64,000 bases of DNA from the NCBI GenBank assembly GCA_031763025.1, contig JASSKH010000007.1:8013930-8077929 (forward strand), read 5' to 3'. Of the stretch, positions 35,961 through 49,931 are shown piece by piece (the stretch's first letter is position 1; the number at the start of each line of letters is the position of its first letter). The notes below the pieces were generated by a model that had not been told where the DNA came from, ran no database searches, and worked only from the letters and a program-made list of their open reading frames with translations. Made by a program: the position numbers and the translations under genes. Source of the stretch: Macrocystis pyrifera (lineage: Eukaryota; Sar; Phaeophyceae; Laminariales; Laminariaceae).

Positions 35961-36193
35961 TACGGGGGGGACGGGGGGGACACAGTAAATAGGACCTACG
36001 GTATAGACAAAAACCTACTGGTACACATTTCCATTTTTTTACTATTGCGGGGGTCCATAGTTAACAGGACCACATATTGTTACTAAAAATACCTAAATAT
36101 ATACCTGGTAGGTTTTTATGTATGCCATAGGTCCTGTTAACTATAGACCCCCGTGATAACAATATTTGGTCCTATTTACTGTGGTCCCCCGTA
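35961..36193. mobile_element. Nested MITE pair: subtype B inside subtype A
   Basis: The outer element (35,961-36,193) is interrupted in its conserved TTTTTACTAACAATATTTGG by an inner copy (36,046-36,155). The junctions read ACTA/TTGCGGGGG and CCCCCGTGA/TAACAA, which gives a duplicated TA target and defines the inner ends as TT(A/G)CGGGGG. Confidence 0.9.
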
Positions 36194-36398
36194 ATCGTAG
36201 ATAAGAAAGACGTTCTGGTACTTTCATGTCCCATTGCTGGAACTATATAGGTACGTGGTGGAACAACATAATCTTTCGCGCCGTCTGTCGGTCAAAAGAA
36301 AAAAAACAGCCATCAACGAAACAATTTCTGTAGACTACCGGCCACGTACTGCCGTGTTGCTTGACACAAAACGACACGCGTATCAAATCCTGGGGAAA

Positions 36399-36463
<65 letters not shown>
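36399..36463. repeat. 65-base poly-G tract
   Basis: Uninterrupted G run in otherwise unique sequence. Confidence 0.95.
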
Positions 36464-36466
<3 letters not shown>

Positions 36467-36795
36467 GCATACCGTAGCAATGGGATGGGGTTGGCTATCT
36501 AGGGGTTGGCGGGTCCTTTTTCTATATATACGATCTCTATTTCTTCGATTTTTACACTTCGATCGACCGGGACTCTGTTGGACCGTTGGGGCACAAAAAA
36601 TCCAACGCTGCGGGACAACATCATTGGCATCACGCTCTTGACGTTTCGGACGCTTCACGGATCGCCCTCTCACCGACAAGAAACAAAACAAAATAAAGAA
36701 GCAGCCAAAAATAGCAAATGTGCTCCTATTAACACTAATAGAGCGGTCATTTCGGGCGCCCCAAGGCCCCTCTTTTGCCTCAATCATACTACTAT

Positions 36796-36908
36796 TTACG
36801 GGGGTCCATAGTAAATAGGACCTACGGTACACACAAAAAACCTACCAGGTATTCATTTTTGTATTTTTACCAAGACTATTTGGTCCTATTTACTATGGTC
36901 CCCCGCAA
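36796..36908. mobile_element. TTACGGGGG-family MITE
   Basis: Arms GGGGGTCCATAGTAAATAGG and CTATTTACTATGGTCCCCCG. An inserted ACCAGG interrupts the ACCTAT(ATT) core to give CCTACCAGGTATT. Confidence 0.9.
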
Positions 36909-37343
36909 TAATACTACGGGAGGGAAGACACAGCAGTAATCAGGACCGATTACGGTGTGTTAAGCATACAGCGGGATACCTGATTCTCGGGTCCGTCGCG
37001 GGTTCTGACTACTACATAAGCCCACCCCGAAATAGTTTCACTGTTGTATCTACATATAGAGGGAGGCTGCCCAGTCGAAAAAGGAGGTCAAAACCGCGGC
37101 CTCCAATCCTTAGCATATATTTGCGAAAAAAAAAATAGCGCCAGGCTTACGCAAATGGCTCGCGTGCGTGCGTGCGCGCATGCGTGGGTGTGTGCGCACA
37201 TTCGTACGCCCACGACGTATCGTTATGATATCGCTAACGTAAGAAACCGTACTCGAAAAGCAACAGCAAGAGAGCGAGAGAAACAGAGACAGATGAGAGG
37301 GGCCGGTGGGACCGTTGGGAATCCGTCCTTTGTGTTCACTCAC

Positions 37344-37412
37344 GGAGTGCCGTAGAGATGACCCCAGTCTAAACCCAAGTGTTTACCGCCCGAAAACGTG
37401 GTGGGCGCAGTT
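37344..37412 (-). CDS. Isolated exon-like segment
   Basis: A 69-nt minus-strand segment between a strong acceptor (CCCCCTGCAG) and a strong donor (GTGAGT) is open in one frame only: APTTFSGGKHLGLDWGHLYG. The LDWGHLYG part recalls a motif of animal-type heme peroxidases (VDLxHIYG), but the match is too short to name the family. No flanking exon with further similarity was found. It may belong to the same transcript as the segments at 37.97 and 38.57 kb. Confidence 0.3.
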
Positions 37413-37611
37413 CTGCAGGGGGTAAACGGGAACACCTTCCGTAGTAGGATCGAGCATATGCTACGCACTACATAAATTGTTGGCGCTTTCCAGTCTACCC
37501 GTCAGTCGCGTGTCCGGTGCATCCCAACATTTGTGCCTCCAGACACATTGTGTGTCCCTCCGCCATTCGCACGTCCGGGGACACATTGTTTCCCCCCCGC
37601 TGTCTCCACCG

Positions 37612-37688
<77 letters not shown>
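37612..37688. repeat. 77-base poly-C tract
   Basis: Uninterrupted C run. Confidence 0.95.
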
Positions 37689-37689
<1 letters not shown>

Positions 37690-37972
37690 CACGATTCCGA
37701 CAACAAAGAACGCGGGGGAGGTCAGCTTTTTCAATTTGCGAGTTATTTCATCCTTCCGCGCCGTCTACTCGTGTCTCTAACCGCCCTGTACATCTGTGTT
37801 GCTGCTACTGTATGTACCACTCAGTCCCAAAAATATGTAGAAAAAATTGTATATTGATACTCAATACCTGGTACAAACCTTCCTTACATTCCCTGACAGA
37901 GACTTCTTACACAGGAAACAACTATTTCCACCATACGTACGTACGTACGAGTACTGGTATCTATGCATTCAC

Positions 37973-38032
37973 TCGCCATCTCGCTATCATTGAAGGCATC
38001 CAAGAACCGCCGAGCACGCGCCTCCAGCCCGG
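37973..38032 (-). CDS. Isolated exon-like segment
   Basis: A 60-nt minus-strand segment encodes GLEARARRFLDAFNDSEMA in an open frame between an AAG acceptor and a GTGAAT donor. It is amphipathic and helix-like with normal composition, unlike the simple-sequence DNA around it. Family and partner exons are unknown. Confidence 0.3.
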
Positions 38033-38359
38033 CTTGGTCCGTACCAGGTACCACAGCACATGGAGACGACACACGCGCAAAGCAAAAAACGGGACTCGTA
38101 TATACGTACTGACAGTACTGCTCCACGCTCTTTCTTCCTGGGCGGGGCAAAAACTATCGCATGCCTGGTATCAATATCGTATTGTAGGTCGCTATACTAT
38201 AATAAGAAGTCTTCCCTGTCTATCCATCGCTGTCTCGTATGCCTGGTATATACACATCTTATCACGGACTACAAAGAGAAACAAACACACAGCAGAACGA
38301 AGCAGAACCACAGCAGTATTCTATAGATGAACTTCGGTCATACACCGAGAACACGATGA

Positions 38360-38427
<68 letters not shown>

Positions 38428-38565
38428 CCAACGGCGGCACAGATCCCGCCCACTGCGCCCAGGGAGGGGGGAAAAAAGAAGGAGGGGGAGGATTTGGATC
38501 GAGGCTGGGGTTAAAACTAAAATGAAAGCCCAGGCGATTCTCCAAAAAAAATAATAAAGTCTCAC

Positions 38566-38593
38566 AAGGGGTTTCATTCAACTCTTTTCGAAG
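38566..38593 (-). CDS. Possible microexon
   Basis: A polypyrimidine tract and CCCGAG acceptor are followed by a 28-nt minus-strand segment (LRKELNETP) and a GTGAGA donor. The ending CCCCTT/GTGAGA is the same as in an in-frame stretch at about 45,250. It may also extend without splicing. Weak support. Confidence 0.2.
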
Positions 38594-41529
38594 CTCGGGA
38601 GAGAGACCCAAAAAGAGGTAAGTTTAGTTCATCAACCGTCCACGAATACTCGTAGGGCGAGCGCCCGTCAGCACCGGCAGGGTCACCTCGGACACACAAA
38701 TTTTATCAGCCCCCCGCGCCCCGATTTACCACCCCTCCGTCCCGGCTTTGCAGGGATGCGAGGGTCTATGGCCACACGACTACGGCCATGAATGAGATCT
38801 AGTACATTTCTCCAATCGAGTACACCCCCCCCCCCCCCCCCCCCTATATTATATGCCTGGTATATAGGTAAATATGATATAGGTTGGGTTGGCGTCGGTT
38901 GGCTTTTTTTTTTTTTTTTTTTTATCCTCCGGCGGATTGGTCAAAATAAAGCTCAAGCTCATCACACTTCCGCGCGACGCTGTAAAAAACGCCTCTCACT
39001 GCGTGAGCTACAGCAGTAGACAACCAGGGTACCGTTTTTTTTTTTTTTCGTTTTTTTTTTTTCTTGGCGGTTACTACGGCTGGCGGCCGAGTTAGATAAT
39101 TTATTTATTAAACTAAAAAAAAAAACAGCTGTGAGTGAGATCGAGGATTCCGCCGAACTCGTCTTGGCGAGCTTCTGTGTGTCATACTAGTCATACTAGT
39201 CCTACTATATACTAGTGATACCTTCGATCGCGCGCACCGCGGGGTTATGGCCTCATGCCCGGGGATACAGTCCGTATACGAGGATGGCAAAATCTGCTTG
39301 TGTCAATATTCGGAAAATAGTAAAAATAATTTTCGGAGGTTTGCACGCAAGCTTGCCACGTGTGGGATTTTCTATGTTCCGGTGGGTGTTTCACACCAGT
39401 GGTACTTGTTATCACCACTGTGTTATAAACATACATATATATATACATATATATATATCTGGATTCATCATCCCTACTACCGAAGCAGCAATACATAATA
39501 AGGATATAAGGTGTGTCTACATTCTTCAAGAGAGAAGAAAACTAACGGGGGCATGCGAGGGGCAAATTTTTTACACGTGCGCGCGCGCGTAATACGAATT
39601 TCAAATATTCATACAATAAAATTTTGAAAAAAAAAAAAAAAAAAAAAACGCTGTGAGATCGAGGATTTCGTCGCACAATCATCCATGCAAGCCATGTGTC
39701 ATACTTTCGATCACGCACGCGTACAACGGGTTTATATGGACTCACGCAGGATACACACACCGTACATGAGGGAGACAAAATCTGCTTCAGAAGCTGCAAA
39801 ATTCAACGAGTGTGTGTGTGTGTCTATACTTGGAAAATATTTTTCCGGGGTTGGACGTAGCTTGGGATGACCGTATCACGCAGTGAGTATATGGTAAGGC
39901 ACCCACGAGGCAGTAACATAGTAAAACCTCTTGCTGTCTCTGGAAGTGGCCACACCAGAAAATAAATCAAGTCCATTGACGCTGTCATCCGTATGGAAGA
40001 AAATCAATTCAAAAGCGGTTCTTAGTAGAGGATGCAGCTCAACCTGCATGCATGCGACTCTCTCCCAAGACCTCACGGCGCTTCGCGCTTGGTCCAAGCG
40101 ATGTCTGCCTGGTCGGTGAAAACCCGACGAGCTCCGTCCCGTTGGGTTGCGAGGGTCTATGGTCATACCACTACGGCCATGCACGATAATGAGTACACCC
40201 CTCCCCCCCGGCCCCACCGATCACGCAGTGGCCGATGCTGTAATCGCCACTTTCTATCGGCATTGTTTTCCCTCTCAAGTCCCTAGCGGTTTAATGTGAA
40301 GACAGCATGTTGCGAGTGTGTACACGCAAGGCACAGAGCTCTAGAGTGCACATTACATCATACGCGTACGTACGAGTTTGTTGCTGTTGCTGCTGCTGTT
40401 GTTGTCATCGGTTGTATCGATAAATACCTACGAGTACACTTGCCACTTGCCACATCTATCATGCCTGGTACAGGCCACTGCGTTCACCCAAACGTGGCTA
40501 CTTGTTCGCGTTGTTTGTATAGTATAATCGTACGATATGTACAACAACGACAACGGTTGACAGGAGAGTTGCACATCCTTGGTGACGCTACGTATTAATA
40601 GTAATAGTACCTGGTATGACAACATGGGCTATAGTACCAGTACGACACTTCGGCGCTAGACTGCGATTTGTGATTCGCGGCGAACGTCGACTGGACTCCT
40701 TCAAATACGTATTACAGAGTGTGTATATTTCTTATGAGAGGTTTTACCTCGGCTCGGTTCTGCAAGATTACTCGTAATGACTTGCAGCTACTGCGTGCTG
40801 TCGTCCCCACGTTAGCTCATCGCCAAAATCTAGGCCGGGGTCATAAGACAACCTCGAAAAACTCCGGGGTGGAAGAATAAAGCAAAACTGAGTACCAGGT
40901 GCACAGACTTGAAATTAAACTACTGCTCGTACAACAAAAATAGCAGCACAGCGGTAGCAGTCCGACCAATCTCAATCTCCAACATCACGATCACATATCA
41001 TCACGGATCAACAGCACACCTTCGAGGGACAGAGCTCTCGCTGCGCTGCAAGCTACTCGTGAGGGTGTGAGGGTATGATAGCTCGTACGCTTACCAGCTA
41101 ACCACTCGAATCGAGAAAATGGTTGCCATCCCCTGCGCACGGGACCACCAGGACCAACCCTATATATAACCCTATCGCGCTAAAATAATCAAACGCCATC
41201 ACACGAGGTTGGCGCTATAAACATAGCCCCCTAAGCTATGCCGTGAGCTACACCGCTGTAATAGTATGATAGCCGTGTAACCGTAAGCAAACGATACGTG
41301 TCATGGGCCCGCAAGCTGTGTGCTGTGTGCTGCGTGCGCACGTGCATAAGCGGGGAAGGGGGGGAAGGGGTGGGGGGGTGGGGGTGGGGGAAGCTCTTGT
41401 GAAATCGTTGTTCTTATCGGGAAAGGGCAGGGTCAGACGAACGTCGTCGGCCTCTTCGATCGATCTACATACCGTATCACACCTGTGATGTGATACGATA
41501 ACACCCCCCCTGAGAGGAAGCTCCTACTA

Positions 41530-41636
41530 TTACGGGGGGTCATAGTAAATAGGACCAAATATTGTTCGTAAAAATAGGTAAATATACGGGTGTTTGCGTG
41601 TACCGTAGGTACTATTAACTATGCCCCCCCCCGTAA
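41530..41636. mobile_element. TTACGGGGG-family MITE
   Basis: Arms GGGGGGTCATAGTAAATAGG and CTATTAACTATGCCCCCCCC; just upstream is a GATACGATAACACCCCCCC end of another family. Confidence 0.88.
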
Positions 41637-42370
41637 TACTGTACCACGCTGTCCCCAAAATACAAAAACATTTCGCATTTGAATACCAATATACACACGG
41701 TACTCAAACTCTGCCCCCACACACAAAAGACACTTTGCATTGAATATTATTATACAATTGGTAAATATATTCAGTGCACCGAGGTAAGGAAGGAAGACGT
41801 GGAGAATGTTCTGTACTCACATATATACTGCTTGCTGTACGAGGCTTTTTATGGTATATACTCTCCCGGTTCTTCGTTCTTCTGTGTTCGCCTCATGGTC
41901 GCCATCATGAATAACGAACAGCAAGCTAACCAATTTACCAAAGGTGGGCTTGTGTTTTTTCGAGTGATGGAAATTCCGCAGAACAGCGGTTGGACGACGG
42001 TCCCCAAATATAAGGCCATTCTTCATTGAATACTAATATACAAACGGTACATATATTCAGGGACAAATAGGGTACCATATGTGATAAGATAACACACTCC
42101 CTGGAAGGAAGTTCTTCATAGGCCGGTTTTCACCAACAAAATGGCGGGGGGCGGGGGGGCGTATTCATTTGTTGCTTGCCTTCGTCATTTGACCATTGAC
42201 CACGCATCCCTTTCGAGACGGAGCACCGTTCCTACTCCTAATAGAGACACCTCCAACAATTGGGCGCTCATTGGCGGGCGGGGGGGGGGGGGGGGGGGGG
42301 GTACTCGATCGGAGAGATGTACTCGATCTCATGCATGGCCGTAGTCGTATGACCATAGACGGGGCGCGCG

Positions 42371-42416
<46 letters not shown>

Positions 42417-42747
42417 CGGCGCACACAGCGAAAAAGGAAAATGGTGGCTTTTTGGAAATATCTCGATTTCCATGCGACATATCGCTCGGCGCTTTTCGCT
42501 TCGCCTGTTGTCGAGGAACCCAGCTCGGAAATTTCAAGTGTGTGTGCTGTCTTGGGTGTTATATGGCGGTGTACATATCAGGTATATATAAACATACATA
42601 AATATATATATATATATACATATATACATACCATAGCAGGTGCAACCCTTCAAGTGTTCCTTTCAGTCTCGTATTGGGGACAAACTACTTGGAATTAGAC
42701 TGCTTTCTCCCCAAAACGGTACTGCGGTTCTGTAAGGGTTAATACGA

Positions 42748-42852
42748 TTACGGGGGTCCATAGTTAATAGGATCTATGGTATACATAAAAACCTATATAT
42801 TCATCTATTTCTACTAACAATATTTGGTCCTGTTTACTATGGTCCCCCGTAA
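42748..42852. mobile_element. TTACGGGGG-family MITE, hybrid ends
   Basis: Arms GGGGGTCCATAGTTAATAGG and CTGTTTACTATGGTCCCCCG. Directly follows an ACCGCAGTCC-type element. Confidence 0.9.
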
Positions 42853-43373
42853 TGATGATAATCGGTTGTCATGATATAATTACCGGCATGAAATGACGGC
42901 ATGTAGGCCACAGGTGCCGGTTGGCGATGCTCCTATAATATTATATTGCTGCCCAAAACGGACCGGACCAGATGAACTGGCTGATGACCCCGAGTACTTT
43001 ACCAGCTGGTACTTACAGTAGTACTGGACTGTGTGGAGCATGAAATGCAATTCGTCACACAAAACCGCTGGTGCGTTGTACTCGAATACTAAGCTGAAAC
43101 AATATGTTAAGGTATGAAATACAATTTTCCGAGGATTACATTTTTTTTCTCCTTTGGCCGCGTGTCTTTTCTCGCGCTGTCGGCTGCGGGGGCACGCAGG
43201 GGGCCCGCCTGTACACCACGGTGCAAGCGCGGGTCCTGGCCAGGCTCCGTGGCGCGTGCTCTGGGCGTTCAAAAAAGTCGCGCGAGCTGGCAAGGTAATC
43301 GCGGGATTGCTTCCCGCCGACCCAGGGCCAAGCAGGACGATGGAAACCCACACACACAAAAAAAACGTGACAC

Positions 43374-43607
43374 GTGACCGACAGGTTTTCGCGTGTTCTG
43401 CTGGTGTACAACAGCTCGCACCTCGCCTGGTCGCCTTGCCACTTCGCACCCCGAGACCCTCCTTGCATGCAAACAGCGGTCAAGCTTCGAGCTGACTTCT
43501 TCGTGCCGACGGTCGGTGGTTTTGTACGTGTTGTGTTCAAGGACTACACGCGAAAAATATCTCACAAAACAGCGGCGTGCAATACAACATCGGGTGTTGT
43601 GCTGTAG
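43374..43607 (+). CDS. Short unidentified open frame
   Basis: A plus-strand frame of 77 codons whose second half (AVKLRADFFVPTVGGFVRVV, then FKDYTRKISHKTAACNTTSG) has normal amino-acid composition before a TAG. A second open stretch just upstream (43200-43294) reads ARLYTTVQARVLARLRGACS and ends at a GTAATC donor, but its phase does not match. Possibly a decayed gene or transposon fragment; not recognised. Confidence 0.2.
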   Translation: MTDRFSRVLLVYNSSHLAWSPCHFAPRDPPCMQTAVKLRADFFVPTVGGFVRVVFKDYTRKISHKTAACNTTSGVVL

Positions 43608-43828
43608 ATCCATTTATCGACGGTTGCTCTGTTGATTCTGGGAACTTTTCATTTGGGGTCATTCAGCTGCCACGCTGCCACGTCGAGCCACATCGCATAC
43701 GATCTCGGCACGACAGCAGCAGCATGCAGCAGCAGCAGCAGCAGCAGCAGCTCATCCCCCGAACACTTCCTTTGAACTCTCAAAAGCAATGGCGCAGAAT
43801 GCAGCGCAGCAGCAGCTACTGTACACTA

Positions 43829-43933
43829 TTACGGGGGACCACAGTAAACAGGACCTACGGTACACACAAAAACCTATATATTTACCTATTTTTACTAACA
43901 ATATGTGGTCCTATTTACTATGGTCCCCCGTAA
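43829..43933. mobile_element. TTACGGGGG-family MITE, subtype A
   Basis: Arms GGGGGACCACAGTAAACAGG and CTATTTACTATGGTCCCCCG, inserted between two AGC-repeat segments. Confidence 0.9.
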
Positions 43934-45162
43934 TAGCACTATTAATAGCAGCAGCAGCAGCGGTACAACAGGAGCGAACCCCACTGAGGTTCAGAACGCC
44001 TGTGTTCTGTGTTTTTCCCCTTTCAACCTGCGACACCTACGGGGTTTCAAGTCAACCACATCCCGAAGTGGAATGTCGTACCAGGTATAATATACCCCTG
44101 GGGGCTACCAGGTATCTGTTATCAGGTTTGCTTGCTGGTTTTTAATGTTGGTATTTTATGCTTTTCACATCTACTACGTGCTGTGTGTAGGCATGGCATC
44201 GCGTTGTCTGACCTCCTTATATACCGCATTTGCGCCGTATTATCTCTGTCTCGTATATACTTTGTGACCAAAGAGCTTGCATGTGTTTTCTCTGTGCTGG
44301 GACGAAGAATCAGCACGGGCGCTGGAAGTTCGCTCGATTGGAAGAAACAACGGTTTAACGTGAAGACTATTAATACACAGAGGGTGATTGATGACACATC
44401 CCCTCTTGTGATGACGTACTTTTAACTATAATACTATCAACGTGAGGCTGCGTGTAGTCTGTAGGGTAAAACGAACGGCAACGGGTGTAACCACGCTCAC
44501 CCATCGAAAGAGGTGAAACTCGCGCGAAAACATCGCTCGTCATATGTAAGCACAGCAATAAGACGGCCTGCAGACAGCCGACACCCTGTGGGATCGAGGT
44601 GTAGAGATAAAAGCGACAGCAGTAGTACACCTACGCATTAATAACAAGAATAAGAAAGCCGGTGCAGGCTGGATTTCTTATTTGAGACTGGGTGTGTTCT
44701 ACACTAACTTCAGTTCTACGACTGCCGAATCTCTTATTTCCCTTGAAAAAAATCTCAGCCTGACTTTTTTATTGTTCGTTTTCTTATTGGTTTAATACTC
44801 GTGCGTACGTAGGCAAGGTGTCCTGTCCTGTATGCCAGGTGCGGTCGTACCAACCGTCAAGTCAGAGCGCGCGGCTGAACGGCAGCAACAGCAGTAGTAC
44901 ACACCAATCGCACAAACGACTACTAATACTAATATTTAATAGTATTACTAGCATCACGTGCGGGGGGGCATAATAAATAGAACTCACCATGAATCCGAAA
45001 ACCGTCTATTCCCCCCATGTTTACACACCCCATTGGGTTCTGATCACTAGTAATACCAGGGTACCTGGTATGTTCCCCCCCCCGTGTTTGGCTGTCGGAA
45101 ATGTCCTTCCTTGCGTTTTGTAGCTCGGGTACGGGTACACTCCCCCTACCCCCCCCTCCCTC

Positions 45163-46882
<1,720 letters not shown>

Positions 46883-47258
46883 AGAGCGCAGTGAGCGGTT
46901 GAAAACCAGCACTCAGCGGGGGGGAGGGGAAGGCCCCGACCTCTCTCCCCCAATATCACACAGTCGCGAACAGCGAGATGGCTGTACCGGGCTAGTACAC
47001 TGCGGCCATTGCTGGTGTGTGTCGCGCCTGGAACCGGCGAACGCGGTACGCATCGCATTTTGACCCCTCTGCAAAACGCACAATACCTATACAAAACCCA
47101 TCGAAATCACAGCGTTTGGAAACCGAATGCGCACAGCCTCTGAGCTCAAGCAATTACCCTACGGCAATAGCGTCACACGCAGCCGTACAAACGGAGGAGA
47201 CACGTTGAGTCCGTTTATCGCGGCGTGTCTGTCGCCGGTGTTTCGACCTGCGTCATCC
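46883..47258. promoter_or_regulatory. Putative bidirectional promoter between the 46.9-kb gene and IF-2
   Basis: 376 bp separate the two divergent start codons. The segment has mixed composition, with no MITE or long homopolymer, in contrast to nearly every other gap here. I see no convincing TATA box. It presumably holds both 5' UTRs and the core promoters. Confidence 0.45.
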
Positions 47259-47449
47259 ATGTCGAACAGGCATGGCGTATTGCTCGTCCTCATGACCACG
47301 GCTTGCGCATCAGCGTTCGTCCAGCCAGGAGGATGCCCCGGAGCGCTCACGGGTGGGCGGTTGTGGGCCAGCGGCGGCGTGGGAGGCTTGGCGTACGCTA
47401 GACCGGTGTGCGCGGGTGCTCTCCGCATGTCGGAGCACACGGAGGACAG
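47259..47449 (+). CDS. infB: IF-2 exon 1: signal peptide plus ASAF plastid-targeting motif
   Basis: The ATG at 47259 opens a short hydrophobic signal peptide ([20 protein letters not shown]), with Ala-Ser-Ala before Phe20 and then VQPGG. This matches the ASAFAP rule for import across the four membranes of secondary red plastids: signal peptidase cuts before Phe and the following Arg/Ala/Gly-rich stretch acts as transit peptide. An in-frame ATG exists upstream at 47127, but starting there would bury the signal peptide about 44 residues in, so 47259 is preferred. The exon ends in phase 2 at GAGGACAG before GTATAT. Confidence 0.88.
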
Positions 47450-47779
47450 GTATATCCGTGAAGCGAGCGCGCACGTGCTCGTGTGTGCTTGAAATATGAC
47501 GCGCCTAGTTGACCTACGACGATGGGGAGAGGAGCCCGTTTTGGTGGTTGAACAAAAAACGTACACAAAACACACACAGCAAGCTGATGATTCATGTCTG
47601 AGCGGTTCCCGATCGACTTGCGTACAGAGAGCCTGAGGCAAGGTGGTGGGAGGTGGTTACGTCGTATGCTAATAGGAGTTTATGGTGTATGCTTGATGTT
47701 GCCCATTGCAAGGTGGCCATCCTGGGTGTGACGCCAGCGGGGAGGGTGGGGGGGGGGGGGGATTGCTCGGTCAGCGTTC

Positions 47780-47820
<41 letters not shown>

Positions 47821-49185
47821 TGCTGCGGATGTGACATGTTTTGAGCTTCGCTCTAAGCGATTTGTTTCCCTGCCTACATAGAACATGAGTCATCTTTGCC
47901 GATTTATTATTATTACGGGGGTCTATAGTTAATAAGACCTATGGTGTATATAAAAACCTACATATTCAAGTATTTTTACTAATAATATTTGGTCCTATTT
48001 ACTATGGTCCCCCGTAATAATCATAGCTGCGATTTGTCGTCTCTTCTGTCTCTCGAGTCTCATTATTAATAGTACCTCCGGCATCATAGATATCATGCGT
48101 ATGCACCATTACTACCAGTGCGTCGCTTGTGTACCTCCCTCATGTATGTGTGCCCTGTCTCATACCGTCTTTGCTCGTAGCTCCTGACCACCTGTAGCTC
48201 TCTCTCTCTGTAGGTACTACCACAGGCACTTACTAATAATATTTTACGGGGGACTATAGTAAATAGGACCAAATGTTGTTAATATTACGGGGGTCCATAG
48301 TTAACAGGACCTATGGTGTACATAAAAACCTATATATTTGCCTATTTTTACTAACAAAATTTGGTCCCGCTAACTATGGACCCCCGTAATAGTAAACATA
48401 GGTAAATGTACAGGATACTTCCCTATTTTTACTATTGATAACAATATTTGGTCCTATTTACTATGGTCCCCCGTAATAGTATTATTGATAGTCGTAGAGT
48501 GAAAGACAAGGAACACACACCAACGGACAAAGGCGTCAGACAAACCCGTCACCACACCACGGCGAGGCATCATCAGCAGCAGCAGCAGTGTGTACTACCG
48601 CCGTGTACTGCTGTGAGCGCACCCGAGTCCCGCAAGCGACGGTTCGAATGTTCTGTGTCAAAGCTCTACCCCAACCCCCCCCGCGCGCCCCCCCCAATCG
48701 CCCCCCATCGCCCCCCCCCCCCCCCTCCCTCTTCCCCCGTCTCGTTCCCCCTCTCCCTGGACGGGCTCTCGCTCTTCCAATCCTGTCTCATGTTGTGGCG
48801 TTTTTTGCTTTCCCTCCCCTCCCCCCTCGTGTTGTGGTCCTCTGCCGCGGGAAATGTGGCATCACCATCACCACCACCACCACCACCAACAATGACAACG
48901 ACAATGACAATGACCACATCAACAACAACACGATGACAAAAGTAGGCCAAGAACGCAGACCTTCAACGGCGGGGATGGCGATGGCGGCGGCGGCCCCTCA
49001 GAACCAAGGTGAGCACAAATCCGTCTGCATAACCCCCTAAAAAAAAAAAAAGTCGAAAGGGGTCGTCGTTCACACCAGGTTTACCAGGCACCTGGTATTT
49101 CGTTCTCCCCGAGTTCGGAAAATAAATAATTACCTCTTATTTTCGGTACGAATTAATTAAATATTTCGTATATTTCGTAGACGTA

Positions 49186-49219
<34 letters not shown>

Positions 49220-49891
49220 ATCACATTAACTCATCGCCACGATACAACGCATTTTGTCGTCGCAGGACAGGCTCCAACAACTCTGTACTCGTACCACTCT
49301 GGGCGAAAATATAAGGACAGGTTGGTATTCACATTAATGCTTAAAAGTTCCTTATATTTTCGGTCAGAGTGGTACGAGTATTACCGGGGAACGCAAAAAT
49401 CAGAACGAAACATGGTGTTTAAAGAAAGGGGGGATACATCGTTTTCGGGTTCGTCGTCGGTTCTGATTTCTATCATACGATACACCGTATTATTAATAGT
49501 ACGTCGTAGTAGTATTCTCGGAGTATACCTGGGCTATTAAACCGGGTGGTCGTCTCATACGTTAGTCTTTCAGCTCGCGCACGTCTCTACCTTCTGCGAT
49601 CGGACAACCACCACCTCGAGGCGGGGAGGGGCAAGGGTGTTGGACGGGCGAGAGCCAGGGGCTGGGACGGGTGCAAAGGACCGGGCGAGGGAGGGGGAGG
49701 TGGAGATCTGTAGAAGTGCAGAGGTTGGTTGATGCTGGTACCTGGTACATCGCGCCTATTATTAATAATAGTCTATTTCGTACCGGGTATGCGTTGGCGC
49801 CTCTTCCTCTATATTGTCCGACACCTTCTGTATTCATGCTTAATGAATGAAGATCACTTACCACGCCCCCCCCCCCCCCCCCCCCCCCCCG

Positions 49892-49931
<40 letters not shown>

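Larger units (their letters stand above)
31622..45162. other. Gene-poor stretch rich in MITEs and homopolymers
   Basis: Apart from the coding block at 33.3-33.7 kb and weak exon-like pieces at 37.3-38.6 kb and 43.4 kb, I see only repeats. These include seven MITE loci, G/C tracts at 36,399-36,463 and 37,612-37,688, an AGC array (38,361-38,428), a diverged direct-repeat pair (about 39,110-39,310 and 39,640-39,800), an AGC array (43,727-43,752) and AT-rich unique DNA at 40.2-41.3 kb and 44.0-45.1 kb. Confidence 0.5.

Noticed and set aside
37344..37412. Naming the LDWGHLYG segment as a cyclooxygenase-like peroxidase
   Set aside because: Only eight residues resemble the motif; no proximal or distal heme-ligand region was found nearby.
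42880..43449. 189-codon minus-strand frame
   Set aside because: Opposite a GC-rich plus-strand stretch; composition looks like a shadow frame and no splice or family support was seen.
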